DNA of 64,000 bases, from the NCBI GenBank assembly GCA_963723205.1, contig CAVRQC010000002.1:15292-79291 (forward strand), given 5' to 3'. A program made the translations under genes and the position numbers. The notes beneath the pieces are model-generated. The model was not told where the DNA came from. It ran no database searches and was given only the letters and a program-made list of their open reading frames with translations. Shown piece after piece: positions 1-8,384 of the stretch (positions are counted from its first letter, which is position 1; every line of letters starts with the position of its first letter). The stretch comes from CAVQBP01 sp963723205 (GTDB lineage: Bacteria; Bacteroidota; Ignavibacteria; Ignavibacteriales; Ignavibacteriaceae).

Positions 1-465
1 TCTCATGAGATTTATCGTGCATTGATAGAATCAACTGCATTTGGAGCTCTTGCAATAATAGACAGAGTTGAAGAATATGGTGTACAAATAAATGAAATTG
101 TTAATTGCGGCGGGTTAGCAATAAAAAATCCTCTATTAATGCAAATATATGCTGATGTAACTAACCGGCCGATGAAAGTATCAAAAAGTGAACAAACACC
201 TGCTCTCGGTGCAGCGATTTTTGCCGCTGTCTCGGCAGGTGAAGAAATTAGTGGATTTAAAGATATTTGCTCCGCACAAGATGTTATGACTGGAACAAAG
301 GATATTTTTAATCCTATACCGGAGAACCACAAAACATACAAAAGACTATATTCTCTATACCACCAGTTACATGATGGTTTTGGAACTCAAACATGGTCTG
401 GTAATATGTATAATATAATGAAAGATTTATTGGATATTAGAGATAATGTATCTAGTAAAGAATAA
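1..465 (+). CDS. araB: Ribulokinase, C-terminal part (cut by window start)
   Basis: FGGY-family sugar kinase that phosphorylates L-ribulose to L-ribulose 5-phosphate in the cytoplasm. The frame is open from base 1, so the gene begins outside the window; the TTG at 22 is an internal Leu codon, not the start. The visible 154 residues carry the FGGY C-terminal ATP-binding lobe, including IYRALIESTAFGA and the NCGGLAIKNPLLMQIYADV block, where the GG contacts nucleotide, followed by ALGAAIFAAVSAG. AraD follows after 6 bp and AraA after that, which makes arabinose use by far the best reading over xylulokinase. Family assignment is firm; the upstream two thirds are unseen. Confidence 0.93.
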   Translation, partial: SHEIYRALIESTAFGALAIIDRVEEYGVQINEIVNCGGLAIKNPLLMQIYADVTNRPMKVSKSEQTPALGAAIFAAVSAGEEISGFKDICSAQDVMTGTKDIFNPIPENHKTYKRLYSLYHQLHDGFGTQTWSGNMYNIMKDLLDIRDNVSSKE

Positions 466-471
466 AAGTAA

Positions 472-1167
472 ATGTTAAAAAGATTAAAAGAAAAAGTATT
501 AAAAGCTAATCAAGATCTTGTCAAGTATAATCTTGTAACTCTTACATGGGGGAACGTTAGCGGGATAGACCGTAAAAAAGGATTGATAGCTATAAAACCA
601 AGCGGCGTCGATTACAATAAATTAAAACTCAATGATATTGTAATTGTTAACATGGAGGGCAAAGTAGTTGAAGGAGAATTAAATCCATCTTCTGACACCC
701 CAACACATATTGAAATCTATAAAGCATTTGGTAATATCGGCGGAATTACCCATTCTCATAGTGAATATGCTACTATATTCGCACAAGCACTTAAAGAGAT
801 ACCATGTTATGGCACTACTCATGCGGATAATTTCAACGGGATTATCCCTTTGACAAGGTTTCTAGCAAAAGATGAAGTAATTTCAAACTATGAATTAAAT
901 ACCGGGAAAATTATTATAGAACGTTTTAAGGACTTAGATTACTCATCTATTCCTGCAGTTTTAGTTGCCGGCCATGCTCCTTTTACTTGGGGGAAAGATC
1001 CGGAGGATTCCGTAAAAAACAATTTGGTTCTGGAAAGAGTAGCTAAAATGGCATTATACGCTTTAAACATAAAACCTGATCTTACTGCCTTACCCGATTA
1101 TATACTCAATAAGCATCATACAAGAAAACATGGCAGAGATGCATATTATGGTCAGAAAAAGATATAA
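472..1167 (+). CDS. araD: L-ribulose-5-phosphate 4-epimerase
   Basis: Class II aldolase-fold, metal-dependent epimerase converting L-ribulose 5-phosphate to D-xylulose 5-phosphate. It is 231 aa, the normal length. GNVSG (27-31) binds phosphate, and the zinc ligands expected from the E. coli enzyme are present as H94 and H96 in GITHSHSEYA and H168 in VAGHAP; D75 sits in the SSDTPTH block. ATG at 472 is 6 bp after the araB stop, so the two are co-transcribed and probably translationally coupled. AraA follows after 57 bp. A fuculose-phosphate aldolase is the main alternative, but the araB/araA context argues against it. Confidence 0.95.
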   Translation: MLKRLKEKVLKANQDLVKYNLVTLTWGNVSGIDRKKGLIAIKPSGVDYNKLKLNDIVIVNMEGKVVEGELNPSSDTPTHIEIYKAFGNIGGITHSHSEYATIFAQALKEIPCYGTTHADNFNGIIPLTRFLAKDEVISNYELNTGKIIIERFKDLDYSSIPAVLVAGHAPFTWGKDPEDSVKNNLVLERVAKMALYALNIKPDLTALPDYILNKHHTRKHGRDAYYGQKKI

Positions 1168-1224
1168 GGTTTGTCCCGTACTCTACTTTAATACATTTTT
1201 AACTTTTGCTATAAAGGAATTTAA

Positions 1225-2727
1225 ATGATAGACATAAAAAAATATGAAGCATGGTTTGTAACCGGAAGCCAACATTTATATGGAGAAAAAACTCTGTTAC
1301 AAGCTGCCGAACATTCTCAGGATATTGTTAAAGAACTTAATAACTCTGCTCGAATACCCGTAAAAATTATCTTTAAACCTTTATTAACGACTCCTGAAGC
1401 AATATATAAATTATGCCTGGATGCTAATGCTTCTGATAATTGTATTGGTTTAATAACATGGATGCACACTTTTTCTCCTGCAAAAATGTGGATCAGAGGG
1501 TTAAAAATTTTAAAGAAACCTTTTGTTCATTTGCATACTCAATATAACCGTGATATTCCCTGGAATGAGATAGATATGGATTTCATGAATCTTAATCAAT
1601 CTGCCCATGGAGGTCGTGAATTCGGTTTCATTTGTACAAGGATGAAAAAAAACAGGAAAGTTATTGTGGGACATTGGAAAGATGAAAATGTTCAGGAAAA
1701 ATTAGCAATATGGACAAGGGTGGCTTGTGCCTGGCAGGATGCCCAGGGTGGAAAGATTGCACGTCTCGGTGATAATATGAGAGAAGTTGCTGTCACAGAA
1801 GGAGATAAAGTTGAAGCACAAATGAAATTAGGATATTCTGTGAATGGATACGGTTTGGGTGATTTGGTTGAATCAATGGATTCAGTTAGTGAAAATGAAA
1901 TTGATAAACTTATTTCTGAATATGAAGACAGATATATTATTGCACCTGCTTTACAAAAAAAGGGCGAAAAACGTTCTTCACTAATAGATGCTGCCAGAAT
2001 TGAACTTGGATTAAAAAAGTTTCTGCAAGCCGGTAATTTTAATGGATTTACTACAACTTTCGAAAACCTGGCTGGATTAAAGCAGCTTCCGGGTCTTGCT
2101 GTACAACGTTTGATGGCAGACGGTTATGGTTTTGGTGCTGAAGGAGATTGGAAAACTGCTGCGCTTATAAGAGGAATGAAGGTAATGTCTTCAGGATTAA
2201 GCGGCGGTACTTCTTTTATGGAAGATTATACATATCATCTTGAGCAATCCGGAATGAAAGTTTTAGGTGCACATATGCTTGAAATTTGTGAGTCTATTTC
2301 AGAAGGGAAACCTTCCATGGAAATTCAACCTCTCTCTATCGGAGGTAAAGAAGATCCTCCCCGCTTGATTTTTGATGTAGCAGAAAGACCTGCAATTAAT
2401 GCTTCAATCATTGATATGGGAAACCGCTTTAGATTAATTGTTAATGAATTAGAAGTAGTAAAACCTAATGCACCCTTACCCAAATTACCTGTAGCGAGAG
2501 TTCTGTGGATTCCAAAGCCCAACTTGCCTATAGCTGCTGAAACCTGGATCCTTGCAGGAGGTGCACATCATGCCGGATTCAGTCAAGCCATCACTTCTGA
2601 ATTTATGGAAGATTTTGCTGAAATAGCCGGTATTGAATATTTGTTAATTAATGATTCAACCAATTTATCTGATTTTAAGAAAGAGCTGCGTTGGAATGAT
2701 TTATATTATTCTTTCGGCAGGGATTAA
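1225..2727 (+). CDS. araA: L-arabinose isomerase
   Basis: Interconverts L-arabinose and L-ribulose, the first step of the araABD route. It is 500 aa, as in E. coli, and the metal ligands fall at the E. coli positions: E306 in GAEGDWKTAAL, E333 in FMEDYTYHLE, H350 in LGAHMLEICE, and H448/H449 in GGAHHAGF. AAAGGAA precedes the ATG by 7 bp. It follows araD in the same direction, so this operon is ordered B-D-A here. No araC-type regulator or transporter for arabinose is visible inside the window; the transporter may lie upstream of base 1. Confidence 0.97.
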   Translation: MIDIKKYEAWFVTGSQHLYGEKTLLQAAEHSQDIVKELNNSARIPVKIIFKPLLTTPEAIYKLCLDANASDNCIGLITWMHTFSPAKMWIRGLKILKKPFVHLHTQYNRDIPWNEIDMDFMNLNQSAHGGREFGFICTRMKKNRKVIVGHWKDENVQEKLAIWTRVACAWQDAQGGKIARLGDNMREVAVTEGDKVEAQMKLGYSVNGYGLGDLVESMDSVSENEIDKLISEYEDRYIIAPALQKKGEKRSSLIDAARIELGLKKFLQAGNFNGFTTTFENLAGLKQLPGLAVQRLMADGYGFGAEGDWKTAALIRGMKVMSSGLSGGTSFMEDYTYHLEQSGMKVLGAHMLEICESISEGKPSMEIQPLSIGGKEDPPRLIFDVAERPAINASIIDMGNRFRLIVNELEVVKPNAPLPKLPVARVLWIPKPNLPIAAETWILAGGAHHAGFSQAITSEFMEDFAEIAGIEYLLINDSTNLSDFKKELRWNDLYYSFGRD

Positions 2728-2873
2728 TAAGTAGTAATCTTATTTTACTTTTCCTCCCAAATTTGTTACATAGGTTTGGACTCAAAATCTATATTAAAAC
2801 ATACTTTCTGAATAGCTTTTATAATGTCTATTCTTTTGAAGGTAAATATTAAAAATCATATTATAGAATTTAA

Positions 2874-3461
2874 ATGAATAAAATTCATATTCCGAAAAAT
2901 ATTTTAGGATTAATTTTTGATTGCGACGGAACACTTGTGGATTCTATGCCGTTACATATGGAAGCCTGGAAAACTGCATTCAAAAAGCATAATACATATT
3001 TTAATGAGGATTTCCTTTTCTCTTTGAAAGGAATGAAAGAAATTGAAATAATTGATTTGTATAATAAAAAAATTAATACTAGTCTGGATCCCCAGCAAAT
3101 GGTAAATGCTAAACACAAATTTTTCATTGAAAACATTAATTCAGTAAAACCAATTGAACAAATCGTTCAAATAGCAAAACTTTATTATGGTAAATTACCG
3201 CTTGCCGTTGTTTCGGGAAGTGTAAGCAAAATAGTTAATTTGGAATTGAAGGCTCTTGGAATTTTAAATTTGTTTAAAGTAATATTAACTGCTGATGATC
3301 CCTATAAACCCAAACCTTCTCCTGATATTTTTTTAGCAGCTGCATCTATATTAAATTTAGATCCAAAATTCTGTTTGGTTTTTGAAGACGGTGATGCCGG
3401 TTTGGAAGCTGCTTCTAGGGCAGGAATGGAAACGATAGACATTCGTAAATACATTGAATAA
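2874..3461 (+). CDS. HAD-superfamily sugar-phosphatase / beta-phosphoglucomutase-like
   Basis: Small HAD hydrolase of subfamily IA. Motif I is FDCDGTLVDS with nucleophile D16 and acid D18; motif II is VVSGS; motif III Lys lies in KPKPSPDIF; motif IV is VFEDGDAGLEAA. A four-helix cap lies between residues 20 and 90. At 195 aa it matches YqaB-type fructose-1-phosphatases rather than full beta-phosphoglucomutase (about 220 aa). It sits between the arabinose genes and a polyol dehydrogenase in the same direction, which suggests removal of a pentose or ketose phosphate, but the substrate cannot be read from sequence. Confidence 0.85.
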   Translation: MNKIHIPKNILGLIFDCDGTLVDSMPLHMEAWKTAFKKHNTYFNEDFLFSLKGMKEIEIIDLYNKKINTSLDPQQMVNAKHKFFIENINSVKPIEQIVQIAKLYYGKLPLAVVSGSVSKIVNLELKALGILNLFKVILTADDPYKPKPSPDIFLAAASILNLDPKFCLVFEDGDAGLEAASRAGMETIDIRKYIE

Positions 3462-3514
3462 AATTCAAATTTCTAGTATTAGTTTTAAAGTATTTTATAC
3501 AAAAGGAATGAAAA

Positions 3515-4552
3515 TTGAAAAAAGTTGCATTAACAGGAATAAAAAAGCTCGAACTAATTGATAGTCAAAAGCCCAGAGTATTAAAAAGGGATGATGTTCT
3601 TCTGCAAATAGATACTGTTGGAGTTTGCGGTTCAGATATGCATTATTATAATGAAGGAAAAATAGGCGATCAAATTATAAAGTTCCCTTTTGCTGTCGGA
3701 CATGAATGTTCTGCAAGGGTTGTAGAAATCGGAGATTCTGTTTCAAAAGTAAAAATAGGAGATACAGTTGCAGTTGAACCGGCGGTATCATGTCATCAAT
3801 GTTCACAATGTTTGAGCGGGAGAGACCATACTTGCTTAAATCTAAATTTTTTGGGATGCCCAGGTCAGATTGAAGGTTGTCTATCAGAGTTTATAGTAAT
3901 GCCAGAACACAACTGTTATCCCGTTCCCCAAATTATGGATGGGGAAGAAGCAGCCCTGGTCGAGCCTCTGTCGATTGGTTATTATGCTGTACAATTCTTA
4001 AAGAATATTAAATTTAAAAATTCTGCTGCTGTTTTAGGAGCCGGCCCTATAGGTTTAAGCGTAATGTTGTTTCTTAAAAATATGGGAATTGAAAACATTC
4101 TGTCTACTGATAAACTTGATTACAGAACTCAGACAGCAAAAACTGCAGGTGCTAAATGGGTTGGTAATCCAAATAAAGGAGACATCACTGAAATTATTAA
4201 AGAAATGAATCCTGAATTATTCGACGTTGTATTCGAATGTTGCGGTAAACAGGAGGCGCTTGATCAGGCAGTAGATATTCTTAAACCAGGAGGTACACTA
4301 TTAATAGTTGGTATTCCTGAAGAAGATAGAATTTCTTTCAATATAAGTAAAATACGGAGAAAAGAAATAACAATTCAAAATGTAAGAAGACAAAATAATT
4401 GCGTTCAGCCTGTTATAGATTTAGTTAGTTCTGGAAAAGTGAATCCTAATTTTATGGTTACGCATAGGTTCCCTTTTGAAAAAACAAATGAAGCATTTAG
4501 ATTGGTTGCTGATTATGAAGATAATGTTATTAAAGCATTAATTAAATTCTAA
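3515..4552 (+). CDS. Zinc-dependent sorbitol/xylitol-type dehydrogenase
   Basis: Medium-chain zinc alcohol dehydrogenase of the L-iditol/sorbitol/xylitol group; oxidises a sugar alcohol to a ketose with NAD(P). Catalytic zinc residues are C38 in GVCGSDMHYY and H63-E64 in GHE; four structural zinc cysteines are C93, C96, C99 and C107. The Rossmann motif is GAGPIG near 174. The start is TTG at 3515: AAAGGA lies 8 bp upstream, the nearby ATG at 3508 is out of frame, and the protein then begins MKKVALTGIKKLEL as in the family. It closes the pentose block, so xylitol or arabitol is a sensible but unproven substrate. Confidence 0.88.
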   Translation: MKKVALTGIKKLELIDSQKPRVLKRDDVLLQIDTVGVCGSDMHYYNEGKIGDQIIKFPFAVGHECSARVVEIGDSVSKVKIGDTVAVEPAVSCHQCSQCLSGRDHTCLNLNFLGCPGQIEGCLSEFIVMPEHNCYPVPQIMDGEEAALVEPLSIGYYAVQFLKNIKFKNSAAVLGAGPIGLSVMLFLKNMGIENILSTDKLDYRTQTAKTAGAKWVGNPNKGDITEIIKEMNPELFDVVFECCGKQEALDQAVDILKPGGTLLIVGIPEEDRISFNISKIRRKEITIQNVRRQNNCVQPVIDLVSSGKVNPNFMVTHRFPFEKTNEAFRLVADYEDNVIKALIKF

Positions 4553-4760
4553 GCTAGCTGATATATATGAAATTCTACCTCTATCAACTGTGATCTAACT
4601 AATAAATATTTAGTCATTAAAGTTATTTACTCAGGAACATATTTTAAATGTGCTCAGGTTAACCCGTCTGCTTAAACTGACTTGAAAAATAATTATAGCA
4701 AAGATAAGTTCCCTACATTAATGATAATCTCCAGTAATTTATAAGAGCAAAGGAATATAA

Positions 4761-5249
4761 ATGAAAATTAGCCGAAGGGAATTCTTCAATAAGACAATTC
4801 AGGGAGCAACAATTATAGCAATACCATCACTAGCAGGAACAATTCTTGAGAGCTGCAGCACCAATTCAAATTCTAATCCTGTTTCAGCTTCATCTTCATC
4901 TTCAAGTTTTCAGACTATAAAAGTAACACCTAAAAATAATATTATTACTTTAAATATTGACTCTTCTTCTCCACTATCAACAGTCGGAAGTGCAGCACTT
5001 TTACAATACTCAAGCGGAAATTTATTAGTTGATCATTCAGATCAAAATACTTTCAACGCACTGTCTGCTATTTGTACTCATCAGGGATGTCTTATTACAG
5101 AATATGATCAGGGAAATAAGCATTTTGTATGTCCCTGTCATGGTTCAGCTTTCAGCCTAAATGGGCAGGTAGTTAATGGACCGGCACAAAGAGCTTTACC
5201 TAAATATCAGACACAATTTAACAATGGTCAGTTAAATATAAGTATCTAA
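4761..5249 (+). CDS. Tat-exported Rieske [2Fe-2S] protein
   Basis: Electron-transfer protein with a Rieske cluster, exported folded through Tat: SRREFF (4-9) is the twin-arginine motif and a hydrophobic stretch covers 14-28. C32 after ILES may be a lipoprotein cysteine, although the -2 Glu is unusual. A Ser-rich linker (42-49) leads to the Rieske fold. CTHQGC (105-110) and CPCHGS (124-129) give cluster ligands C105, H107, C124 and H127, plus C110/C126 for the disulfide typical of bc1/b6f-type high-potential Rieske proteins. There is no cytochrome b or c1 gene next to it, so it is an orphan and its partner is unknown. Confidence 0.9.
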   Translation: MKISRREFFNKTIQGATIIAIPSLAGTILESCSTNSNSNPVSASSSSSSFQTIKVTPKNNIITLNIDSSSPLSTVGSAALLQYSSGNLLVDHSDQNTFNALSAICTHQGCLITEYDQGNKHFVCPCHGSAFSLNGQVVNGPAQRALPKYQTQFNNGQLNISI

Positions 5250-5287
5250 TTTTTCCGAATAATTTTCAGGATTTATTTGAAAGGGGA

Positions 5288-6103
5288 TTAATCTTTTTTC
5301 AATGTTACTTCCACAGTAAAATTCAAAGGTTCGAAAGAACCTTTGCTTCTGTTTCTCATACTGAATCGTCTCCCACCTTCAGACCTTTCATCACCAAATT
5401 CCGGCCTCTCACCTTCTTCATCTCCCGACATTCTCAATCCACCTTTTCTTTCCCTATCGAAATTTTTCCTATCTGATTCTTCAGTCTCATATTTTATCTT
5501 TAATTTTTCCCCGGGAATAGCTGAAATTTTATAAGCATATTTACTATCACTTAAGGGAACTTTAAGTTCATATACGAATCTATTGGAATGATACCCAAGT
5601 TTAGCTTTAATTCCTTCTTTATTCATAATTGGTATATCGGTTAATAGCTGTTTATTTTCATTCAATATTTGTACTTCATTCTGTCTTTCCAATATTCTAC
5701 TAATAAATTCACCGGGATTTTTCCTGTTATATATTTCTTCACTTGAATTGGGAACTTGATTATTATTTGAAATATTATTAATTGGAAATTTCACACCGAT
5801 TGTTTTATCACTATTTTCCGGTTCAAACCAAGTTATAAAACCTCCTCTTAACATCGGGAATACTTTGGTAAAATCATTGGTAGTTAAACATATATATAAA
5901 AATCTATTATCATTTTTAAAACCTAATGCAACATTTTCATCTTTCAGATATTTAAGATTATTTTGCCAATCGGAAATTTCACCATCTATTTTTATCTGTT
6001 GATTTGTCCAGCTACTAACTAATTCCTGCTCTCCACTACATCCGCTTAACAAAGCTGAGAAAAATAACATTGCTGCAACTATTTTAAAATATACGTGTGA
6101 CAT
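5288..6103 (-). CDS. Lipoprotein with CBM9/DOMON-like N-terminal region
   Basis: Predicted outer-membrane or periplasmic lipoprotein, 271 aa. The signal peptide ends in lipobox LLSGC (C22). Residues 38-65 contain IKIDGEISDWQ, the opening typical of family-9-like carbohydrate-binding or DOMON-type beta sandwiches, and the core continues to about 205. A charged low-complexity stretch (about 210-255, rich in Arg, Glu and Gly) precedes a final beta strand FTVEVTLKKD. It converges on the Rieske gene and is not in an obvious operon. I do not recognise a specific function; binding of a sugar or of heme is possible. Confidence 0.75.
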   Translation of the reverse strand: MSHVYFKIVAAMLFFSALLSGCSGEQELVSSWTNQQIKIDGEISDWQNNLKYLKDENVALGFKNDNRFLYICLTTNDFTKVFPMLRGGFITWFEPENSDKTIGVKFPINNISNNNQVPNSSEEIYNRKNPGEFISRILERQNEVQILNENKQLLTDIPIMNKEGIKAKLGYHSNRFVYELKVPLSDSKYAYKISAIPGEKLKIKYETEESDRKNFDRERKGGLRMSGDEEGERPEFGDERSEGGRRFSMRNRSKGSFEPLNFTVEVTLKKD

Positions 6104-6237
6104 TTCATTACTCCGACTATTAAAATATTAACTTAACAATATATTTGACAGTAATTTGTCTGAAAGGTTTAAAGGTAATTAATTCGTCAGAATTAATTAA
6201 GTGAAATGATTAAAATTTAGAAAATTGGATTGTTTTT

Positions 6238-6618
6238 TTAATTACAGAATTCTTTGTTAATATCATATGCTCTCATATAACCAAGCATGCCAGCTTTAAG
6301 GAAATCAAGATTTCCTGCTTGTTCATCACCAGATTTAAACTTAGTAAGTCCCCTATTATGATATGCTTCGGCCAGATTTGGATTGAGTTCTATTGCTTTA
6401 TTGTAATCTAAAATAGCACCTTCAAAATCTTCTATAAGATTTTTTATATTTCCTCTTTTAAAATAAGCTTCAGCAAAAGAAGGATAAAGTTCAATAGCTT
6501 TATTAAAATCAGATAAAGCATCTTTATAGTTTTTAACTCTCTTTTTGAAATTTCCTCTGCTAAAGTATTCTAAAGCTTGGGAATTTATATTTATTTTATT
6601 CTGGAATAACATATTCAT
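6238..6618 (-). CDS. Small TPR-repeat protein
   Basis: 126-aa cytoplasmic protein built of about three tetratricopeptide repeats, for example AYFKRGNIKNLIEDFEGAI followed by DYNKAIELNPNLAEAYHNRG. It starts with ATG at 6618, 3 bp after the stop of the receiver-domain gene, so the two form one unit; TPR proteins commonly act as docking partners, and here the receiver is the obvious candidate. A decayed, related TPR gene lies about 550 bp upstream (7168-7415). No catalytic domain is present. Confidence 0.85.
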   Translation of the reverse strand: MNMLFQNKININSQALEYFSRGNFKKRVKNYKDALSDFNKAIELYPSFAEAYFKRGNIKNLIEDFEGAILDYNKAIELNPNLAEAYHNRGLTKFKSGDEQAGNLDFLKAGMLGYMRAYDINKEFCN

Positions 6619-6621
6619 TTA

Positions 6622-7014
6622 TTAGTTAAAACATACACCAAGTTTTTCAAAAATATTTTCTTCACCTTCAGGTTTTACTATATATTCTGTGATGCCAAGC
6701 GATATTAGCTGAGATAATGTGTCACGATCCCTGTCTGCTGTAATAGCAATTATTGGAACTTTAAAATCAGGGAAATAATACCTCAGTTTTTTTAATGCTT
6801 CCAAACCACCTGAAGCTGAATTAGCTATATCAACATAAATAAGGTCCAAAGCATTTTCTTCTATAATTTTCAAGGCTTTCTCACCGCAATCGGTAGTTAG
6901 GACCGGACATGAATAATAGAATGACAAAACATAAGAATAAAAAAATCTATGAAACTCATTTTGCTCAACTACTAGAATCTTTTTTGTTTTTGTCTTTTCC
7001 ATTATCAATTTCAT
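6622..7014 (-). CDS. Stand-alone response-regulator receiver protein
   Basis: CheY-like single receiver domain, 130 aa, without an output domain. The phospho-acceptor is D62 in LIYVDIANS, and the conserved Lys is near 114 in YIVKPEGEEN. The N-terminal acidic pocket is weak: instead of the usual DD/ED pair there is E17-Q18 in LVVEQNE, so Mg2+ binding and phosphorylation may be impaired. ATG codons at 7014 and 7002 are both possible starts. It is followed directly by the TPR gene. No histidine kinase is nearby. Confidence 0.85.
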   Translation of the reverse strand: MKLIMEKTKTKKILVVEQNEFHRFFYSYVLSFYYSCPVLTTDCGEKALKIIEENALDLIYVDIANSASGGLEALKKLRYYFPDFKVPIIAITADRDRDTLSQLISLGITEYIVKPEGEENIFEKLGVCFN

Positions 7015-7167
7015 GTAATTTAAATTAACTTGATATTGTTAGGACAAATTACATGCCACCTGAAATGATAAGTATTTCGATAATTTTTATATCATTACGA
7101 AATAAAGGGATGGTAATTTCTACTTGAAATTATTAGCGTGTAAAAATGAATGGTAAATAATTATGAA

Positions 7168-7415
7168 TCAGTAATATTTTAGTATAAGTTCAATAGCTTT
7201 ATTATAATCATATTCAGCTTTTGTGTGGTCCATTAAAACTGAAAACACATTTCCCCTCTGGTAGTAAGCTTCCCAAAAAACCGGCCTTAGCCTAACTGCA
7301 TTAGTATAATCGTTTATAGCACCGTTATAATCTTCAATTATCTTTTAAAATTTCCTCTGCTGAAATATTCTAATGCGGATTGACAGGGGCCAAAATATTT
7401 TTTAGTTACTTTCAT
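7168..7415 (-). pseudogene. Frameshifted TPR-repeat gene
   Basis: On the minus strand an ATG at 7415 opens a frame that reads QSALEYFSRGNFKR and then hits TAA. Shifting one base gives a continuous TPR sequence (IIEDYNGAINDYTNAV, AYYQRGNVFSVLMD, YDYNKAIE) to a TGA at 7168. The intact paralogue at 6238-6618 has the same SQALEYFSRGNFK segment but with five As (AATTTCAAAAAG) where this copy has four (AATTTTAAAAG), so a single A deletion explains the break. It looks like a tandem duplicate that has decayed; slippage on the A run could still rescue some product. Confidence 0.8.
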
Positions 7416-7456
7416 TTTATTTAATAAAATTATAGAAATAGAAAATAGTTTAAGAT

Positions 7457-7723
7457 TTAGTCTTTTTGATTATTAAAGTTTTTAAGTATATCAATTAGAA
7501 ATAGACAAATAAATCCTACACTGCTAAGGATCAAATCTTTTTCATCTACAGAGAACGTTCTCATAGCTCCAAATAAAAACGCAACAAACTTGGAAATGGA
7601 TACGGCTGTAAGAAAAATTCCGAATCCGAAAAAGCCTTCATTTAAAGGATGAAACACATAATCATTAAAAATCATAAATATGTTTGATTGAGAACGAGAT
7701 ATATTTTTTGTATTTGATTTCAT
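7457..7723 (-). CDS. Small inner-membrane protein, unknown
   Basis: 88 aa with two hydrophobic segments, roughly 29-52 (FFGFGIFLTAVSISKFVAFL) and 63-80 (DLILSSVGFICLFLIDIL), and short polar ends. ATG at 7723 with AGGAAAT just upstream. It resembles many two-helix hypothetical proteins and no family is recognised. It lies upstream of the broken TPR gene in the same direction. Confidence 0.6.
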   Translation of the reverse strand: MKSNTKNISRSQSNIFMIFNDYVFHPLNEGFFGFGIFLTAVSISKFVAFLFGAMRTFSVDEKDLILSSVGFICLFLIDILKNFNNQKD

Positions 7724-7806
7724 TTCCTGTTTTTAACCTTTTTTAATCATTTTAGAATTTTAACATCACAATTTCGTCTCCCCTGCTTGACTAATACAAT
7801 TCCTGT

Positions 7807-7956
7807 TTATTTAATTATTTTAAATTCAATTCTTCTATTTAAAGCTCTTCCTTCAGCAGTTTTATTATTTGCAATCGGATCTTTTTCTCCAAAACCTTTT
7901 ACAATAAGCCTATTGGATTCTATAGCCTTTAAAATAAGATAGTCTTTACCAACCAT
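7807..7956 (-). pseudogene. OmpA-family C-terminal remnant
   Basis: A 49-codon open stretch on the minus strand encodes the hallmark end of an OmpA-like peptidoglycan-binding domain: NRLIVKGFGEKDPIANN then EGRALNRRIEFKIIK and a stop. The family has exactly this order (GxGExxPxAxNxTxxGRxxNRRVEF). Upstream of the ATG at 7956 the frame carries no signal sequence, barrel or domain start, so this is a truncated relic and not a small gene. Confidence 0.75.
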
Positions 7957-8384
7957 TGTTCTTCTTCGGAAATAATTAAAAGATTAGAATTTTTTTACCA
8001 GTCATTTTAATAAATATTTAACTAGTTTTCCCTTTACTATCCAAAAGATATGCCGTAAATAAAACCCCTTAAATATTAAAATTTTTAACTTATTTTTATC
8101 TTAAGTGTTTCATAATAAGATTTATGTTACAAACAAAAATAACAAAAAGAAATTTATAAACAATTCATTAATTTAAGTAATATCAGTCGATCTCTTGTGA
8201 ATTTAAAATTAAAAAAAGCAAAAATAGTTTAACAATGTATTGTTATGTTTAGAATCAGCATACGAAAAATTGAATTGAGATATTTTTATTAATTGTTGCT
8301 GTTAGTAGAAATTTATGCTGTTCCTTAGTATTTTTATTGTTTAAAATAACTTACTTAATGAACATAATTTATAAAGGGAAATAA
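7957..8384. other. AT-rich intergenic region before enolase
   Basis: About 430 bp with no credible frame on either strand and no clear hairpin. It must contain the enolase promoter and leader; the ATG at 8385 is preceded by AAAGGGAAATAA, a good ribosome-binding site. I could not identify a convincing promoter. Confidence 0.5.

Noticed and set aside
7375..7385. Programmed -1 frameshift in the TPR gene
   Set aside because: The slip site is not a canonical heptamer in the zero frame, there is no downstream structure, and the paralogue shows a simple one-base loss.
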